A stretch of 64,000 nucleotides of DNA from Paratinospora sagittata (lineage: Eukaryota > Streptophyta > Magnoliopsida > Ranunculales > Menispermaceae): the NCBI GenBank assembly GCA_035771175.1, contig CM069607.1, forward strand, positions 6,383,501 to 6,447,500, in the 5' to 3' direction. The notes beneath the pieces are model-generated. The model saw nothing but the letters and a program-made list of their open reading frames with translations. It made no database searches and was not told the DNA's origin. The position numbers and the translations under genes are program-made. Below are positions 9,669 through 20,834 of the stretch, one piece after another (position 1 is the stretch's first letter; the number at the start of each line of letters is the position of its first letter).

Positions 9669-12600
9669 ATGGCGGAAGAAATCCCAACCACAAGTAAGCC
9701 TTGGCAAAGGACTTCGATATCCAACGCAAAGTTCGAGGTAGTGAAATTCAACGCCATCAACAACTTTGGCATGTGGCAATGCGAAGTTCAAGATCTACTA
9801 TTCAGGGAAGGATCACATATCGCCTTGGAAGCCAAACCCAAGGATATGTCCGATGATGATTGGCATTTTGTAAATCGTCAAGCTTGTGGCACAATCAGAC
9901 TCTGTTTGGCCAAAGATCAGAAGTACTTTGTCATGAAAGAGACTATGGCAATAAGTCTCTGGAAGAAACTGTAGGACAAGTACATGACGAAAAGTGTAGA
10001 GAACCGCCTCTACCTGAAGAAGAAGCTCTATCGTTTTCAGTACAAGGAAGGTACTCCCATGAGTGAGCATCTTGATAAATTCAACAAGATTCTTGCTGAT
10101 CTACTAAATCTTGATGTTGACCCTCTTGATGAGGATAAGGCACTATTGTTGTTAAACTCTTTGCCTGAAAGTTATGAACATTTAACAACAACTTTGCTAT
10201 ATGGTAAAGATGAGGTTAAATTCAGTGATGTTTCAAATGCTTTGGTGAACAACGAGTATCGAAGGAAGGACCAGCGCGATCACAAGGAAGCATCACCAGC
10301 AGCCTTGACGGTATCCAGAGGCAGGGCTAACAACAAATCGGATAGATCCAGTGGGCGAGACCGATCTCGCTCAAAGTCAAAAGGACCTTCATCACGTCAA
10401 CGTCTTGCAAAGGATGAATGTGCCTATTGTCACCAAAAGGGGCACTGGAAGAAAGATTGTCCAAATAAGGACAAGACAACTGCAAATGTGGCACAGAAGG
10501 CTGAAGAAGATTCTGCCTTCTCCGTTTCATCTATAGACAATCAGTCTGATAGATGGATATTAGATTCTGGTTGTTCCTATCATATGTGTCCGAATCGACA
10601 TTGGTTCTCAAAACTGGATGAGTTCGATGGAGGAGTCGTGCTAATGGGCAACAACAATACCTGTCAAACAAAGGGTATTGGAACTATACGCCTCAATATG
10701 CATGACGGTACAACAAGACGGCTCACGGACGTCAGATATGTCCCAGATCTGAAGAAAAATCTGATCTCCCTAGGAGTCCTTGATTCCAGCGGTTACAAGG
10801 TAACCATTGAAGGTGGAGTTCTGAAGGTTGTACGTGGAGCATTCTTGGCCATGAAGGGTACTCAGAAAGGACATCTCTATTTCCTTGACGGACACACTAT
10901 AATCGGAAGTGTCTCAGCTTGCACCAGTTCTAATAATGTTTCATCAGACACTTTTCGACTTTGGCACATGCGGCTCGGACATGTTGGAGAGAAGGCTCTT
11001 CAAACCTTGATAAAGCAAGGTTCTCTGAAAGGTGAAAAAACCGGGAAACTTGACTTCTGCGAGCACTGTATCTTAGGCAAGCAAACGAGAGTCAAGTTTG
11101 GCACTGCAATCCACCGCACCAAAGGAACATTGGATTATGTTCATACCGACGTTTGGGGACCCTCTCAAAATGCTTCATTGGGAGGTAAACGTTGGTTTGT
11201 TACTTTCATTGATGATTTCTCACGCTATGTTTGGGTTTATACCATGAAGCATAAAGATGAAGTGCTTGATATCTTTCTTATATGGAAGAAAATGGTAGAA
11301 ACCCAAACGGGAAGGAAGATTAAGAGGCTCAGATCTGATAATGGAGGAGAATACAAGTCAGACCCATTTTAGAAAATTTGTGAGAATGAAGGGATTGTCA
11401 GACATTTAACAGTCCCAGGCACGCCACAACAAAACGGTGTTGCTGAACGCATGAATCGTACTTTGGTAGATAAAGTTCGCTGCATGTTATCTCATTCTGG
11501 ACTAAGCAAGGCATTTTGGGCTGAAGCTTTGTCATATGTCTCTCATATCATCAACAGACTTCCTGCAACAGTACTAGATGGCAAAACTCCCAAGGAGGTA
11601 TGGTCTGGATACCCCGTTTCAGATTATGATTCTCTGCGCATTTTTGGATGCACTGCATATTTTCATGTGAAGGAATCCAAACTGGATCCTAGGTCCAAGA
11701 AAGCGATTTTCATGGGCTTTAGTGAAGGAGTTAAGGCTTTCCGACTATGGAACCCTGAGACAAAGACGATTGTAAAAAGTCGAGATGTAACTTTTGATGA
11801 ATCTGTGATGTTAAAACATACAGTTTCTGATAAAGAAAATCGAGATCCAGATTTGCCTCAGCAGGTGGAGTTAGATATTCCAGTAACTCCTGGCAAGTCA
11901 GCAGAGATATCCAACCATCCTGAAGAAGACGATGAGGAAATCTCAGTTGAGGTGGAGGCTCCAGGACCAGCCATCAGTCAACAACCAGAATCAATTGCCA
12001 CCAGTCGACCAAGAAGAGAAATCCGCAAACCTGCTCGGTACACTGACATGGTTGCATATGCATTACCAGTCACCGAAGATGATATTCCATACAATTACAA
12101 AGATGTTATTCAGAGTATGGAAAGTGATAAGTGAAAAATGGCAATGCATGAGGAGATGAAATCGCTCCATCAGAATCAGACTTTGAAGTTGGTTCCACTT
12201 CCGAAAGGAAAGAAACCAATTGGCTGTAAATGGGTTTTCGCAAAGAAGGAAGGTTCTCCCAGCACAGACGGTATCCGGTACAAAGCCAGACTGGTAGCAA
12301 AAGGCTACGCTCAGAGGGAAGGAATTGACTACAATGAGGTTTCTCACATGTTGTTAAGCATTCGTCAATTCGAATATTATTGGCTTTGGTTGCACAGTTT
12401 GATCTCGAGTTAGCCCAACTCGATGTCAAAACTGCTTTTCTGCATGGTAATTTAGAAGAAGAGATATATATGTCTCAACCAGAAGGATTCAAAGTACCAG
12501 GAAGAGAGCATTGGGCTTGCAAGTTGAGCAAGTCATTGTATGGCCTGAAGTAGTCACCGAGACAGTGGTACAAGCGATTTGACAGCTTCATCCAAGGGCA

Positions 12601-13609
12601 GAAATATACCCGGAGTCAGTTTGATCATTGTGTCTACTATCGCAAACTTCAAGATGGTACATTTATCTACTTGCTTTTATATGTAGATGATATGTTAATC
12701 GCATCTAAAAGTACGGTGGAGATCAACAAACTAAAGGCTCAATTGAGCTCAGAGTTTGAAATGAAAGACCTTGGAGAGGCGAGAAAAATTCTCGGGATGG
12801 AGATAACTCGAGACAGGGCCAAAGGCACAATCTGTTTGACTCAAACTCAGTATTTGAAGAAAGTTCTTCAAACTTTTGGCATTGGCAATGACACAAAACC
12901 TGTGAGCACACCATTGGCACCACATTTCAAGCTAAGTTCATCAATGTCACCAAATTTCGAAGATCAGAAGAAGCAAATGGAGAATATTCCATATGCAAAT
13001 GCAGTTGGTGCCTTGATGTATGCTATGGTGTGTACCAGACCTGACATTTCACATGCTGTAAGTATGGTAAGTCGTTACATGCACAACCCCGGTAAAGGCC
13101 ACTGGCAAGCAGTGAAGTGGATTCTACGGTATATTCGTGGTACTGTGGATATTGGTTTAAAGTTCGAGAGAGATACGAAAAGTTGTAAGCATCTAGTCGG
13201 ATATGTGGATTCAGACTATGCTGGAGATCTTGACAAGCACAGATCTACTACTGGTTATGTTTTCACTATGGCAAGAGGACCAGTGAGTTGGAGATCAACA
13301 CTACAGTCAACAGTTGCTTTGTCTACTACAGAGGCAGAGTACATGGCAGTAACGGAAGCTTTCAAGGAAGCAATCTTGCTTCATGGATTGACTAAGGACT
13401 TGGGAATTGTGCAGAAGAATGTTGAAGTTTTCTGCGACAGCCAGAGTGCCATTTGTTTGGCAAAGAACCAAGTTCATCACAGTCGAACGAAGCATATTGA
13501 TGTTCGTTTTCATTTTATTCGAGAAATAGTAGAAGAAGAGAATATTCTTCTACAAAAGATCAAGACTGCAGATATGCTTACAAAGGTAGTTACAGGAATC
13601 AAGTTCTAA
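9669..13609 (+). pseudogene. copia gag-pol polyprotein, four in-frame stops and one frameshift
   Basis: This was one long frame encoding gag, protease, integrase, reverse transcriptase and RNase H. Seen in order: gag start at 9669; CCHC zinc knuckle (CX2CX4HX4C) at 10419-10460; protease DSG near 10563; integrase zinc finger (LWHMRLGH, then FCEHC) about 10962-11075; integrase catalytic D (HTDVWGP), D (SDNGGEY) and E (QQNGVAERMNRTL, ending about 11462); reverse transcriptase DVKTAFLHG about 12423 and YVDDM about 12680; RNase H YVDSDYAGD about 13203 and CDSQSA about 13434. Breaks: TAG 9972-9974, TAG 11370-11372, TGA 12132-12134 (most likely an old Trp codon), a one-base loss in a T run near 12342, and TAG 12551-12553 where the family has Gln (YGLK-stop-SPRQWY). 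No autonomous product is possible. Confidence 0.93.
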
Positions 13610-13742
13610 CATTGTTTGGACTTGATCAACATCTCACGAGCTCGTAGTGCCTAAGGGCACTAATGGAGGCAACAACAGTGATTGTTGCTCTGCAGCTTTA
13701 ATTAACAAATTACTGTCGGTGTGGAGGAGCCATGTTCCATAT

Positions 13743-13760
13743 GAGGTGGAGGTGGATATT
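13743..13760 (+). other. Polypurine tract of copia element
   Basis: The purine-rich run GAGGTGGAGGTGGATATT lies immediately upstream of the 3' LTR, where plus-strand synthesis would be primed. Confidence 0.75.
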
Positions 13761-14037
13761 TGTTGGTTTTGTCCACCTCAATGAAGAGCCGCCATCAATA
13801 GTCAAGAAATGCATGCAATGAATAGTCAACAAAATCAAGCCACATGGGATGCATGGGCTGGCTGCATGAAGCACGTGGGCAAAATGATTTTGTTTTAGCT
13901 CCTATAAATATAACTCATTCTTCATTGTAAAAATCATCCCTGTGAATACAATTGTTGCCTCCCGTGAACGTAGGTATTTTTGCTGAACCACGTTAAACTT
14001 TGGTTGTCTTGTTTTTCTTTCATGCTTTCGCATAACA
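13761..14037 (+). repeat. 3' LTR of copia element
   Basis: 277 bp, TGTTGG...ATAACA, with TATAAATA at 13903-13910. It is followed by the right target duplication AGTAT (14038-14042). It differs from the 5' LTR by six transitions and no indels. Confidence 0.95.
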
Positions 14038-14042
14038 AGTAT

Positions 14043-15570
14043 CGTGTCTTTTTCCCTCTTAACTTTTTTTATATAATATGTTGAAATAGTATAACCTTAA
14101 AAAAAAAGAAAAACAAGCTTTGTATCCATTTTTTTTATCTCATTCTTGTCGGTTGTACACTTGGAGAAACAAGCTTCCCTTTGTCTCAACTTTTAGGAAA
14201 AAAAAACAAAACCCAGAAAGGCCAAGGAAAAAGATAAATCAGCTCAGAAAAAAATCCTTAAAACTCAAAAATCTAATTAAAAAAAAAGAGGCATAGATCA
14301 AATGATTAACTTAGCTTAAGCAAGGAGGTGTTGTTTAAGCATAGAAAGTTTTTTTTTTATTAATAAAAAGATAAAATCAATGACCGAAAAATTCAGCCAC
14401 AAATAAATTTATATTCTTAGAGAAACACAAAAAAAGAAAGAAAAGGAAACGGTTATAATTTTGATAGTTAGCACAACATTTCCTCAAATGAAAAAATTAG
14501 TATAGCCTACCTAAGAACATAGATAACAACGAAAAACTCACCCTAGATTTGCATTTTTTTTTAAGAAAAAAACTTACTAATTCATTACCTCTGCAATTTT
14601 TATTTTACCATCAACAATCGAATCATTCCAAACTAAACCAAAAACGTCTTCTTTTTTCTTTAAACCTATTAACTTTCTTTTTTTCTCGTGCTTCAATTGT
14701 TGCAGACCACACTCAAACAACAATAACAAAAAATAAGGCTTAAAGGAAAAAAAAAAAATTATTATAATTTTTTATAAAAGAAATAAGAAGAAAAACAAAT
14801 AATTGCAGATCAAATACCATGATGACTAATCCGATCAAGCTCAGATGAAGTTTAGTCGAAGTAGTTGGTGCTGTGAACAAGACAGATCTTAAGTGCGCAC
14901 TTGTATTGGCGAAGAAAATTAATTAATATATATTTTTTTTGGTGGCGCTTCATATTCGTCCATTTTTTTTCTCATTTTCTTATTCTTCTATTTGAGGATA
15001 CCCATATTTTAAAAAATATAGTAAATGTTTAAAAAATCGATAAGATATATAAATAGTAAATGATAAGATCGAATCAAAGGAAATTCAAATTAAATTTGCA
15101 AAAAAAAGAAAAAAAAAATTGATTGATCTGATCGACCTGTGATGAAATTTAGTTGAAGTAGTTGTGACATTGAACATTTGCCGATAAATAAAAAAAAAAC
15201 ATTCACAGAGAGCGAGAAGGGGGAGAGTGGGATGTGTTTGCAAAGGGAGGAGTTATCAAAGAAAGTGTAATAAAATAAATGTAGAGGGAGAAATAAAAGA
15301 GAGTGGGAAAAGAGAGTGGGGGTCGTCAGTGGGAGAGGAGTGAAGAAAACAAAAATAATTGAAGAAAGAAAGAGAACATAAAAATTTAAAAAGTAAAAAA
15401 TTTAAAAATTTAATTCGAAAGCGACGACGTGAATGAAGTGAATGATTAAATGATTAAGGACGTTAAAGAAATTTTATATTTTTTACAATTTGAATCGCTT
15501 AAAGACAAAACTTTTGGGGTCCCCTATTATATATATAGAATGATTAAGAAAGAAATATTAGTTTTTCTCG
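14043..15570. other. Intergenic, no gene; purine-rich tract near the right end
   Basis: No gene recognised. About 15205-15400 is strongly G/A-rich on the plus strand (runs such as gagagtgggaaaagagagtgggg). The sequences at 14800-14890 and 15118-15185 share 'gatgaa.tttagt.gaagtagtt', a weak old duplication. Confidence 0.5.
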
Positions 15571-16290
15571 CATGGTATCAAATATAAATTAGGTTTCCTC
15601 GCAATTTCTTCTGCCGCCGGTCGTCTACTCCGACAACCTTTTGCCACTTCCGGCGATTGCTGCTCTATCGATTTCTGCTTCGTTGGCGTCGCCGCCTGTG
15701 ATTGCCCGTGACTGCGGCTCTTCTTTCTTCTACTCTGCGCAACACCATCTTATCTTCTTCTTTACCGCTACTTGCAACTTGATTTACAAGCTTAGCGATA
15801 TTGACAAAAGGGTTATTAAACCTCACTTTTTTTGCTGTACAGAGAGGTTTGTCTTGTCCTTTATCCAGATTTTTATTTAGAGATTGTTTTCTCTTTTATG
15901 AATATTTTATTGACAGAGTCGAGAGATTTTTTTTTTTTTTGAAAGCGAAAGTTGAGTGATTTGTCTTTTCCTAGAGATTTGTTTTCTCCCCATCCATCTT
16001 GTCCACAAAGGTAGTACTGCCGTCCACTGCATCTGAGGTGGGGTTTTATATTTCATGTTACGGCTTTGCGTAATGAAGTTACTCGCCCTATTAAAATTAT
16101 TTTAAAGGGAACCAATTACACAATTTGGACTCAGTTGTTTATATTTCTCCCTCGCCACGGGATGTGACATTATTTTAGGGAAGATAAGAAAAAGTGAACG
16201 AAGCTTGATACTGAGTTAGTTACTGACTTTAAAAATAGATATGAAGTCTAATCTAGCACCCATTTTAAAAGAGAATAAGGTTAAGTTGGT
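15571..16290 (+). pseudogene. Ty1/copia leader and gag relic
   Basis: 'catggtatcaaatat' at about 15571 is a decayed primer-binding site (TGGTATCAGAGC type). It is followed by a leader and, from 16081, a gag-like peptide TRPIKIILKGTNYTIWTQLF, the UBN2/gag N-terminal signature of plant copia elements. Further gag-like residues run to about 16270 with stops and frame changes. No LTRs could be delimited. It is an old 5' fragment unrelated to the young element upstream. Confidence 0.6.
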
Positions 16291-17642
16291 CAATTAAAAA
16301 TTTTATATGTATATATAATAAATAAATTAAAATAATTAATTATATATATATACATATAAAGTAATTTTAACTTTTTTAATGTATATTTAAAAGATTTAAA
16401 AACTATTTTCATTTCATAAAGATGATTATATAATTTTTTAATAAGAATGTTTATATCATAAAAAAATTATAGACATTAAAAATAAATATTATTAGTTTTA
16501 ATTTTAGAATTGGTTTGGTTCAGTTTAGATCGATTTTCAAAGTCTCAAATCACAATCTGAATCAAACGTATTAGTTTATACTTTTTTCAAATTTAAACCA
16601 AATCAAACTTATTAAAAAATTAAACCAAAAACATTAGTTCGGTTTGATTCAATTTTACGATTTGAACAAATCTATTGACACCAACCATTCTCCAAAGGCC
16701 TCACTAAGACCCACCAATACTTTCTGTGTATCGCCAAGTCCGTATATGTACCACCAAGCCCTACATTTGTGTTAAAAATGTGTATTTTTTAAACATTTCT
16801 CATTAAACTAAATCTTAAATTTAGATATTCATGTAAGGATAATTTTAAATGTACCCACTAAATTAAAATACTCTATTTATATTCACTTATTGTATAACAT
16901 TATTGAAAATCGTAAAGTAAGTATTTTCAATGAGTACATTTAAAATTATCGTGTTGTAATTAAGAAAAAATAATTGCTTTGTTGAATTAAAATAATAATA
17001 TTTAATTTATCAATTAGTTTATAAATTTATTTTTTCAAGAAAAGTTGAAGAAAAATTGTGGTATTTTAGAATACCTCCTTTGTATACTTTTTCTTTTCTT
17101 CTCATACCACGTCTCGATCCTTCAATTGGGGGTAAATTAAGGGCGTTTCGACCCAAGTGAGCCAGAGGAGGAGTGGTGTCTTATTTTCTACAATTATAAA
17201 TTAAAAAAGTAGAGCCATAGTTTCTGTGTGCTCACGGAGCCAAAATCATAGATGGGTTTCTTTAAGTATTTTTTTTTTAATCCGAATTTAAATTTTACTA
17301 ATTTAAAGCTTTAATGTTTCAAAATACTTTAATATTACTACTAGATTTTATTATTTTAGAAAAAGTTTTAAAATCTTTAGTTGGAATGGAGGGGAAATTA
17401 TGAAATAAATCTCCGTTCAATTATTTTCTCTTTTTTTTTTCTTGAATTATCTACATTTGCTATTCTCTTACTAACCCACTAATTTTATAATGAGAAATAG
17501 GAAAATAAATAAATAAATAAAAGCCAAACAATCACAGGATATAATTATAACCAGGGCATTAAAGGAGAAAAATAATAATAATTAAAGAACAAAAAAAACA
17601 TAAATAACTTCTTTGGAAAAAAAATAAAAATTGCCACCCCTA
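16291..17642. other. Intergenic AT-rich DNA
   Basis: No gene seen. About 16508-16690 contains the 'ggtttggttcagttt...ttcggtttgattcaattttacgattt' style of sequence common in degraded hAT-like elements, but no termini could be matched. 17631-17642 is part of a direct repeat discussed with the hAT-like element. Confidence 0.4.
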
Positions 17643-19204
17643 GTTGACTTTAGGAGGGGCAATTCGGGCCATTTGGCCCTGTCCTACATAACCTTATAAA
17701 ATTTTGGGCAGAGCCGGGCCTGGCCAAGCCGACATTAAAAAATTTTAGCTCAAACTTGACTCAAAAAATATATAAACAGGGCTTTTAGACCACCAATATA
17801 ACCAAATATATATTTTAATATAAAATTAATTACAATAAAATATTAAATTTTAGTTCAATAATTAAATAAACACATACAAATAATTATTTGATAGCAAATA
17901 ATTTTCTTATGTATATATCACATTTATTTAATTTATCTAAAATATGTGTTGATTCATTCTAATCATTCAACTGAGTGAGTTTATATATGTAGTTGAATAA
18001 TGTATTTCTTTCATAATTTTAGCCTAACCCATAATATTATAATTTAGTTAAATTCATTATATATTTATATCTAACCTTATGTACTTTTAGAGAGTATATT
18101 TTTTTTTGATAGATTTTAGAGAGTATAGTATACTTAATATAACATACTTGGTAAAACTTTTTTTTTTTTATAGAGTATACTCAATAAAATTGAAATGCAG
18201 CAAAATCAAAATGACACAATATAATATAAACTGTATATATATAATATCTTAATTGATTATGTGTACTTTTTTTTTCGTATTATATACTTAATTAAACATA
18301 CTCTTAATAATGTATATATAATACAAATATATACTCTTAATTATATAACACTCTTGACTTAATTAAATATATATGTAGTTGGGATAATGTCTTTCTTTCA
18401 TAATTGTAGTCAAACCTATGTTATTTTAATTTAGTTAAATTCATTATATGTTTATATCTAGCTTTACATACTTTTAAAGAGTATACTTAATAAAACATAC
18501 TTGGTAAATTTATTTATTTTTAGAAAACATACTTAATAAAGTTGAAATGCAACAACATAAAAAGGATACCATATAATATAAACTGTATATATATATAATC
18601 TTAGTTAATTATATGTACTCTTTTTGCGTATTATATACTTAATTGAACATATTCTTAATAATGTATATATAATACAAATATAAACCATTAATTATATAAC
18701 ACTTTTGACTTAATTAAATATATATTACACACACTTTATATACTCTTAATTGTAATAACTAATAACACACTTTATTACGTTTTTTTATCATTTTGTCAAC
18801 TCTTATATATATATATATATGTGTGTGTGTGTATAATTTTTTTCTTTGACACAATGTATGTAACATGTATTATATATACTAGATATATTTTAATTATATA
18901 ACACAATCTTAAATCTTAATTATGTTTTATTTTTTCATTTTATATACTTTTAATTACACATTCACACAAACATATTTATTTTATAATAAATATAAAATAT
19001 ATATACATGTACGTGTAATCGGGCTTTTGGACTGGGTTAGCTGTTGGGTCGGATCTAGCTATATGATTTCAAACATGTTCAATAAGTTTTGAGACTGGGC
19101 CAGACTCCTAATATAATAGTCAGGCCTAAGTCTGGACCGGACCATTTATAGCGGGCCGAATAAGGCTCATAGGCCCAGGCCAAATTGTCACCCCTGGTTG
19201 ACTT
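17643..19204. mobile_element. hAT-like non-autonomous DNA transposon, 1546 bp
   Basis: The element body is 17651-19196, flanked by the 8-bp duplication GTTGACTT (17643-17650 and 19197-19204), the length typical of hAT elements. Termini are TAGGAGGGGCAATTCGG and, inverted, CAGGGGTGACAATTTGG (12 of 17 matching), resembling the common plant hAT end CAGGGGTGGCAA. Subterminal GGGCC/GGCCC-rich segments occur at both ends and the centre is very AT-rich with a large tandem duplication. There is no transposase frame, so it would depend on an enzyme supplied elsewhere. The flanking direct repeat actually extends further left than 8 bp (see findings). Confidence 0.7.
17983..18727 (+). repeat. Tandem duplication inside the hAT-like element, unit about 380 bp
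   Basis: The segment starting 'atatatgtagttg' near 17983 is repeated from about 18367. Shared blocks in order include 'tttctttcataatt', 'tttagttaaattcattat', 'acatacttggtaaa', 'ttgaaatgca', 'tataatataaactgtatatata' and 'ttgacttaattaaatatat'. The copies have clearly diverged. Confidence 0.65.
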
Positions 19205-19389
19205 ACCAATTTAACTCAAATTATTATTTATTGAGTAATACTAAAAATATGCTAGTTGCCAATGTCATTTTTTGACGGTGGCACCCAACCTCCGTTGGAT
19301 GTTGGTGGATGTTACACAATACACGTGCATCCTCACAATATCCAAAGGTGTTGAACATCAGAAAATGAGGTTGACACCCATCCTACATT

Positions 19390-19456
19390 ATTACGATATT
19401 ACGGAACATGTTTCGTAATATCGTAATATACGGAACATGTTCCGTAATATCGTAAT
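19390..19456. repeat. Perfect 21-bp inverted repeat with diverged third unit in the spacer
   Basis: The left arm (19390-19410) and right arm (19436-19456) are exact reverse complements, separated by 25 bases that are themselves a mutated copy of the same unit. Each unit centres on GGAACATGTTCC; the second centre, ACGGAACATGTTCCGT (19430-19445), is a perfect 16-bp palindrome. A cruciform or long hairpin is possible. It lies about 1.4 kb upstream of the GEX1 start codon. Confidence 0.85.
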
Positions 19457-20834
19457 ATACATAAAATATTTTTCATATTTATTTATGACCGAAAAAAAAA
19501 GAAGAAACAAAAAAAGAAAAAGAAAAAAAGAAAATCTCAACGAAGCCCGTGAAGCAATATACTCTGAATTTCGACTGGTTTTAGATTTCATTAATGGTGG
19601 TGGCTTTTACATTCCGAAGTGTCATGGCGCCTCTTCGTTTTGTTTCCCTTTACGTTCTGTCACAATATAGCTTTGAATTACCAATAAATACCCAAAAGAA
19701 ATCATCAAATCACCATTAAACAAATGTATCTATTTATACTATATCCGTATAATTATAATATATAAAAATCTATCTATTTTTGTTCTCTTCTTACTAACTT
19801 GCCTTGTTTCCTCAGATATATGAATAAATATATATGAATCCCAGAAACTTTCTGAACACAATCACTTGATCATCATCTTTTCAAGCCAATCGCTTTCGGA
19901 TGAGTGTCCCCTGTTTCTTGCTCCTCAAGTTTACTTAAATTCAAGCAATAAGACTTAAAAGTATTTCTCTCTCTCTCTCTGCTTCTCTGAGTGAAGGAAA
20001 TTCCTGTGTCTGTCTTTCTGGTTTCTGGGTACAGGAAATATTAATTTTCTTTGTTTTTCAAGAATTTCAGAGGAATTAAATTGAAGGGTGTTAGTGTTGG
20101 AAGCTTAACAGGTTTGTTTCTAACATGAATTTTCAAAACTCATGTTTATGAATTAAGAATTTATCAATATCTCCTTCTTTTTCTCTTACCACCCCATAAA
20201 TGTAAATGCTTGATTCCAACTCCAATTGCAGTGATTTTCAGGAACCTTTTTTTTTCTATAGATTAATCAAGTCACGTTGATGAAACTTCTATGAAGCTTT
20301 GATGGGTTTGTGGGAAAAGTTGCAAATTCATGTTGTTTATCACTGAATTTTCATGGTGGAATGGAATGCATGTCTCAGAGACATGTATGAACTACTTCAT
20401 GCATCATTCACATTGGCTTATTACAATTTTTTTTTTTTTCGTTAAATATATATGAATGTTAATTTTTGGTAAAATATTCATTTATGCTATATGGGAATAG
20501 TAATCATACTTTTCTTCTTTTGGCTTAAAAGAAAGATCTGTCATAGTAGCATCATGATACTATTACTACTTTCATGCATCCCAATATCATCCACATTAAC
20601 TTATTAGAATTTTTTTTCTTTATTTTTCTCTGGTTTCTAGTTATATTTGCACGTTAAAAAATAATTCATCCATAAATTTGAATTATTCCAATTTTGTCTT
20701 TGAAGGAGATCTGTAATAGCAGAATCATGAGACTAGTTTGTTCAAAATATATTTTTACTGAATTGAAATGGTTTATTTCAGGTTCTGAATTTTGGTGGAA
20801 GTTTGGAAAGCAAAGAAAGAGAGAGATTATCAGA
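19457..20834 (+). promoter_or_regulatory. GEX1: GEX1 upstream region and probable 5' UTR with an intron
   Basis: No other gene fits here. A CT-repeat and leader-like sequence around 19960-20110 ends in a plausible donor ('taacag|gtttgttt', about 20111) and an acceptor ('tttatttcag', ending 20781) lies 54 bases before the GEX1 ATG. A 5' UTR intron of roughly 670 bases is therefore likely but is inferred only from splice-like sites; no transcript evidence is available. Confidence 0.4.

Larger units (their letters stand above)
8722..14042 (+). mobile_element. Full-length Ty1/copia retrotransposon (Tork/Tnt1-like), coding-defective
   Basis: The element occupies 8727-14037: two 277-bp LTRs, primer-binding site, gag-pol and polypurine tract, flanked by a perfect 5-bp duplication AGTAT (8722-8726 and 14038-14042). 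The order protease, integrase, reverse transcriptase, RNase H is diagnostic of Ty1/copia. Wording of the gag, protease and integrase motifs resembles Tork/Tnt1-type plant elements from memory; this lineage call is an inference. LTRs differ at 6 sites, all transitions, so the insertion is young. It cannot act autonomously because gag-pol is broken in five places, but LTRs, primer site and polypurine tract look usable in trans. Confidence 0.93.

Noticed and set aside
9972..9974. TAG after gag start as a programmed readthrough stop
   Set aside because: Three further stops and a frameshift in the same polyprotein make simple decay the better explanation.
15641..15880. 79-codon frame as a secreted protein
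   Set aside because: It lies in the leader of a copia relic, between a decayed primer site and gag, and has no recognisable similarity.
20694..20834. In-frame extension of GEX1 to an upstream ATG
   Set aside because: A good acceptor (tttatttcag, ending 20781) lies inside it and the extension lacks a signal peptide, whereas the ATG at 20835 opens one directly.
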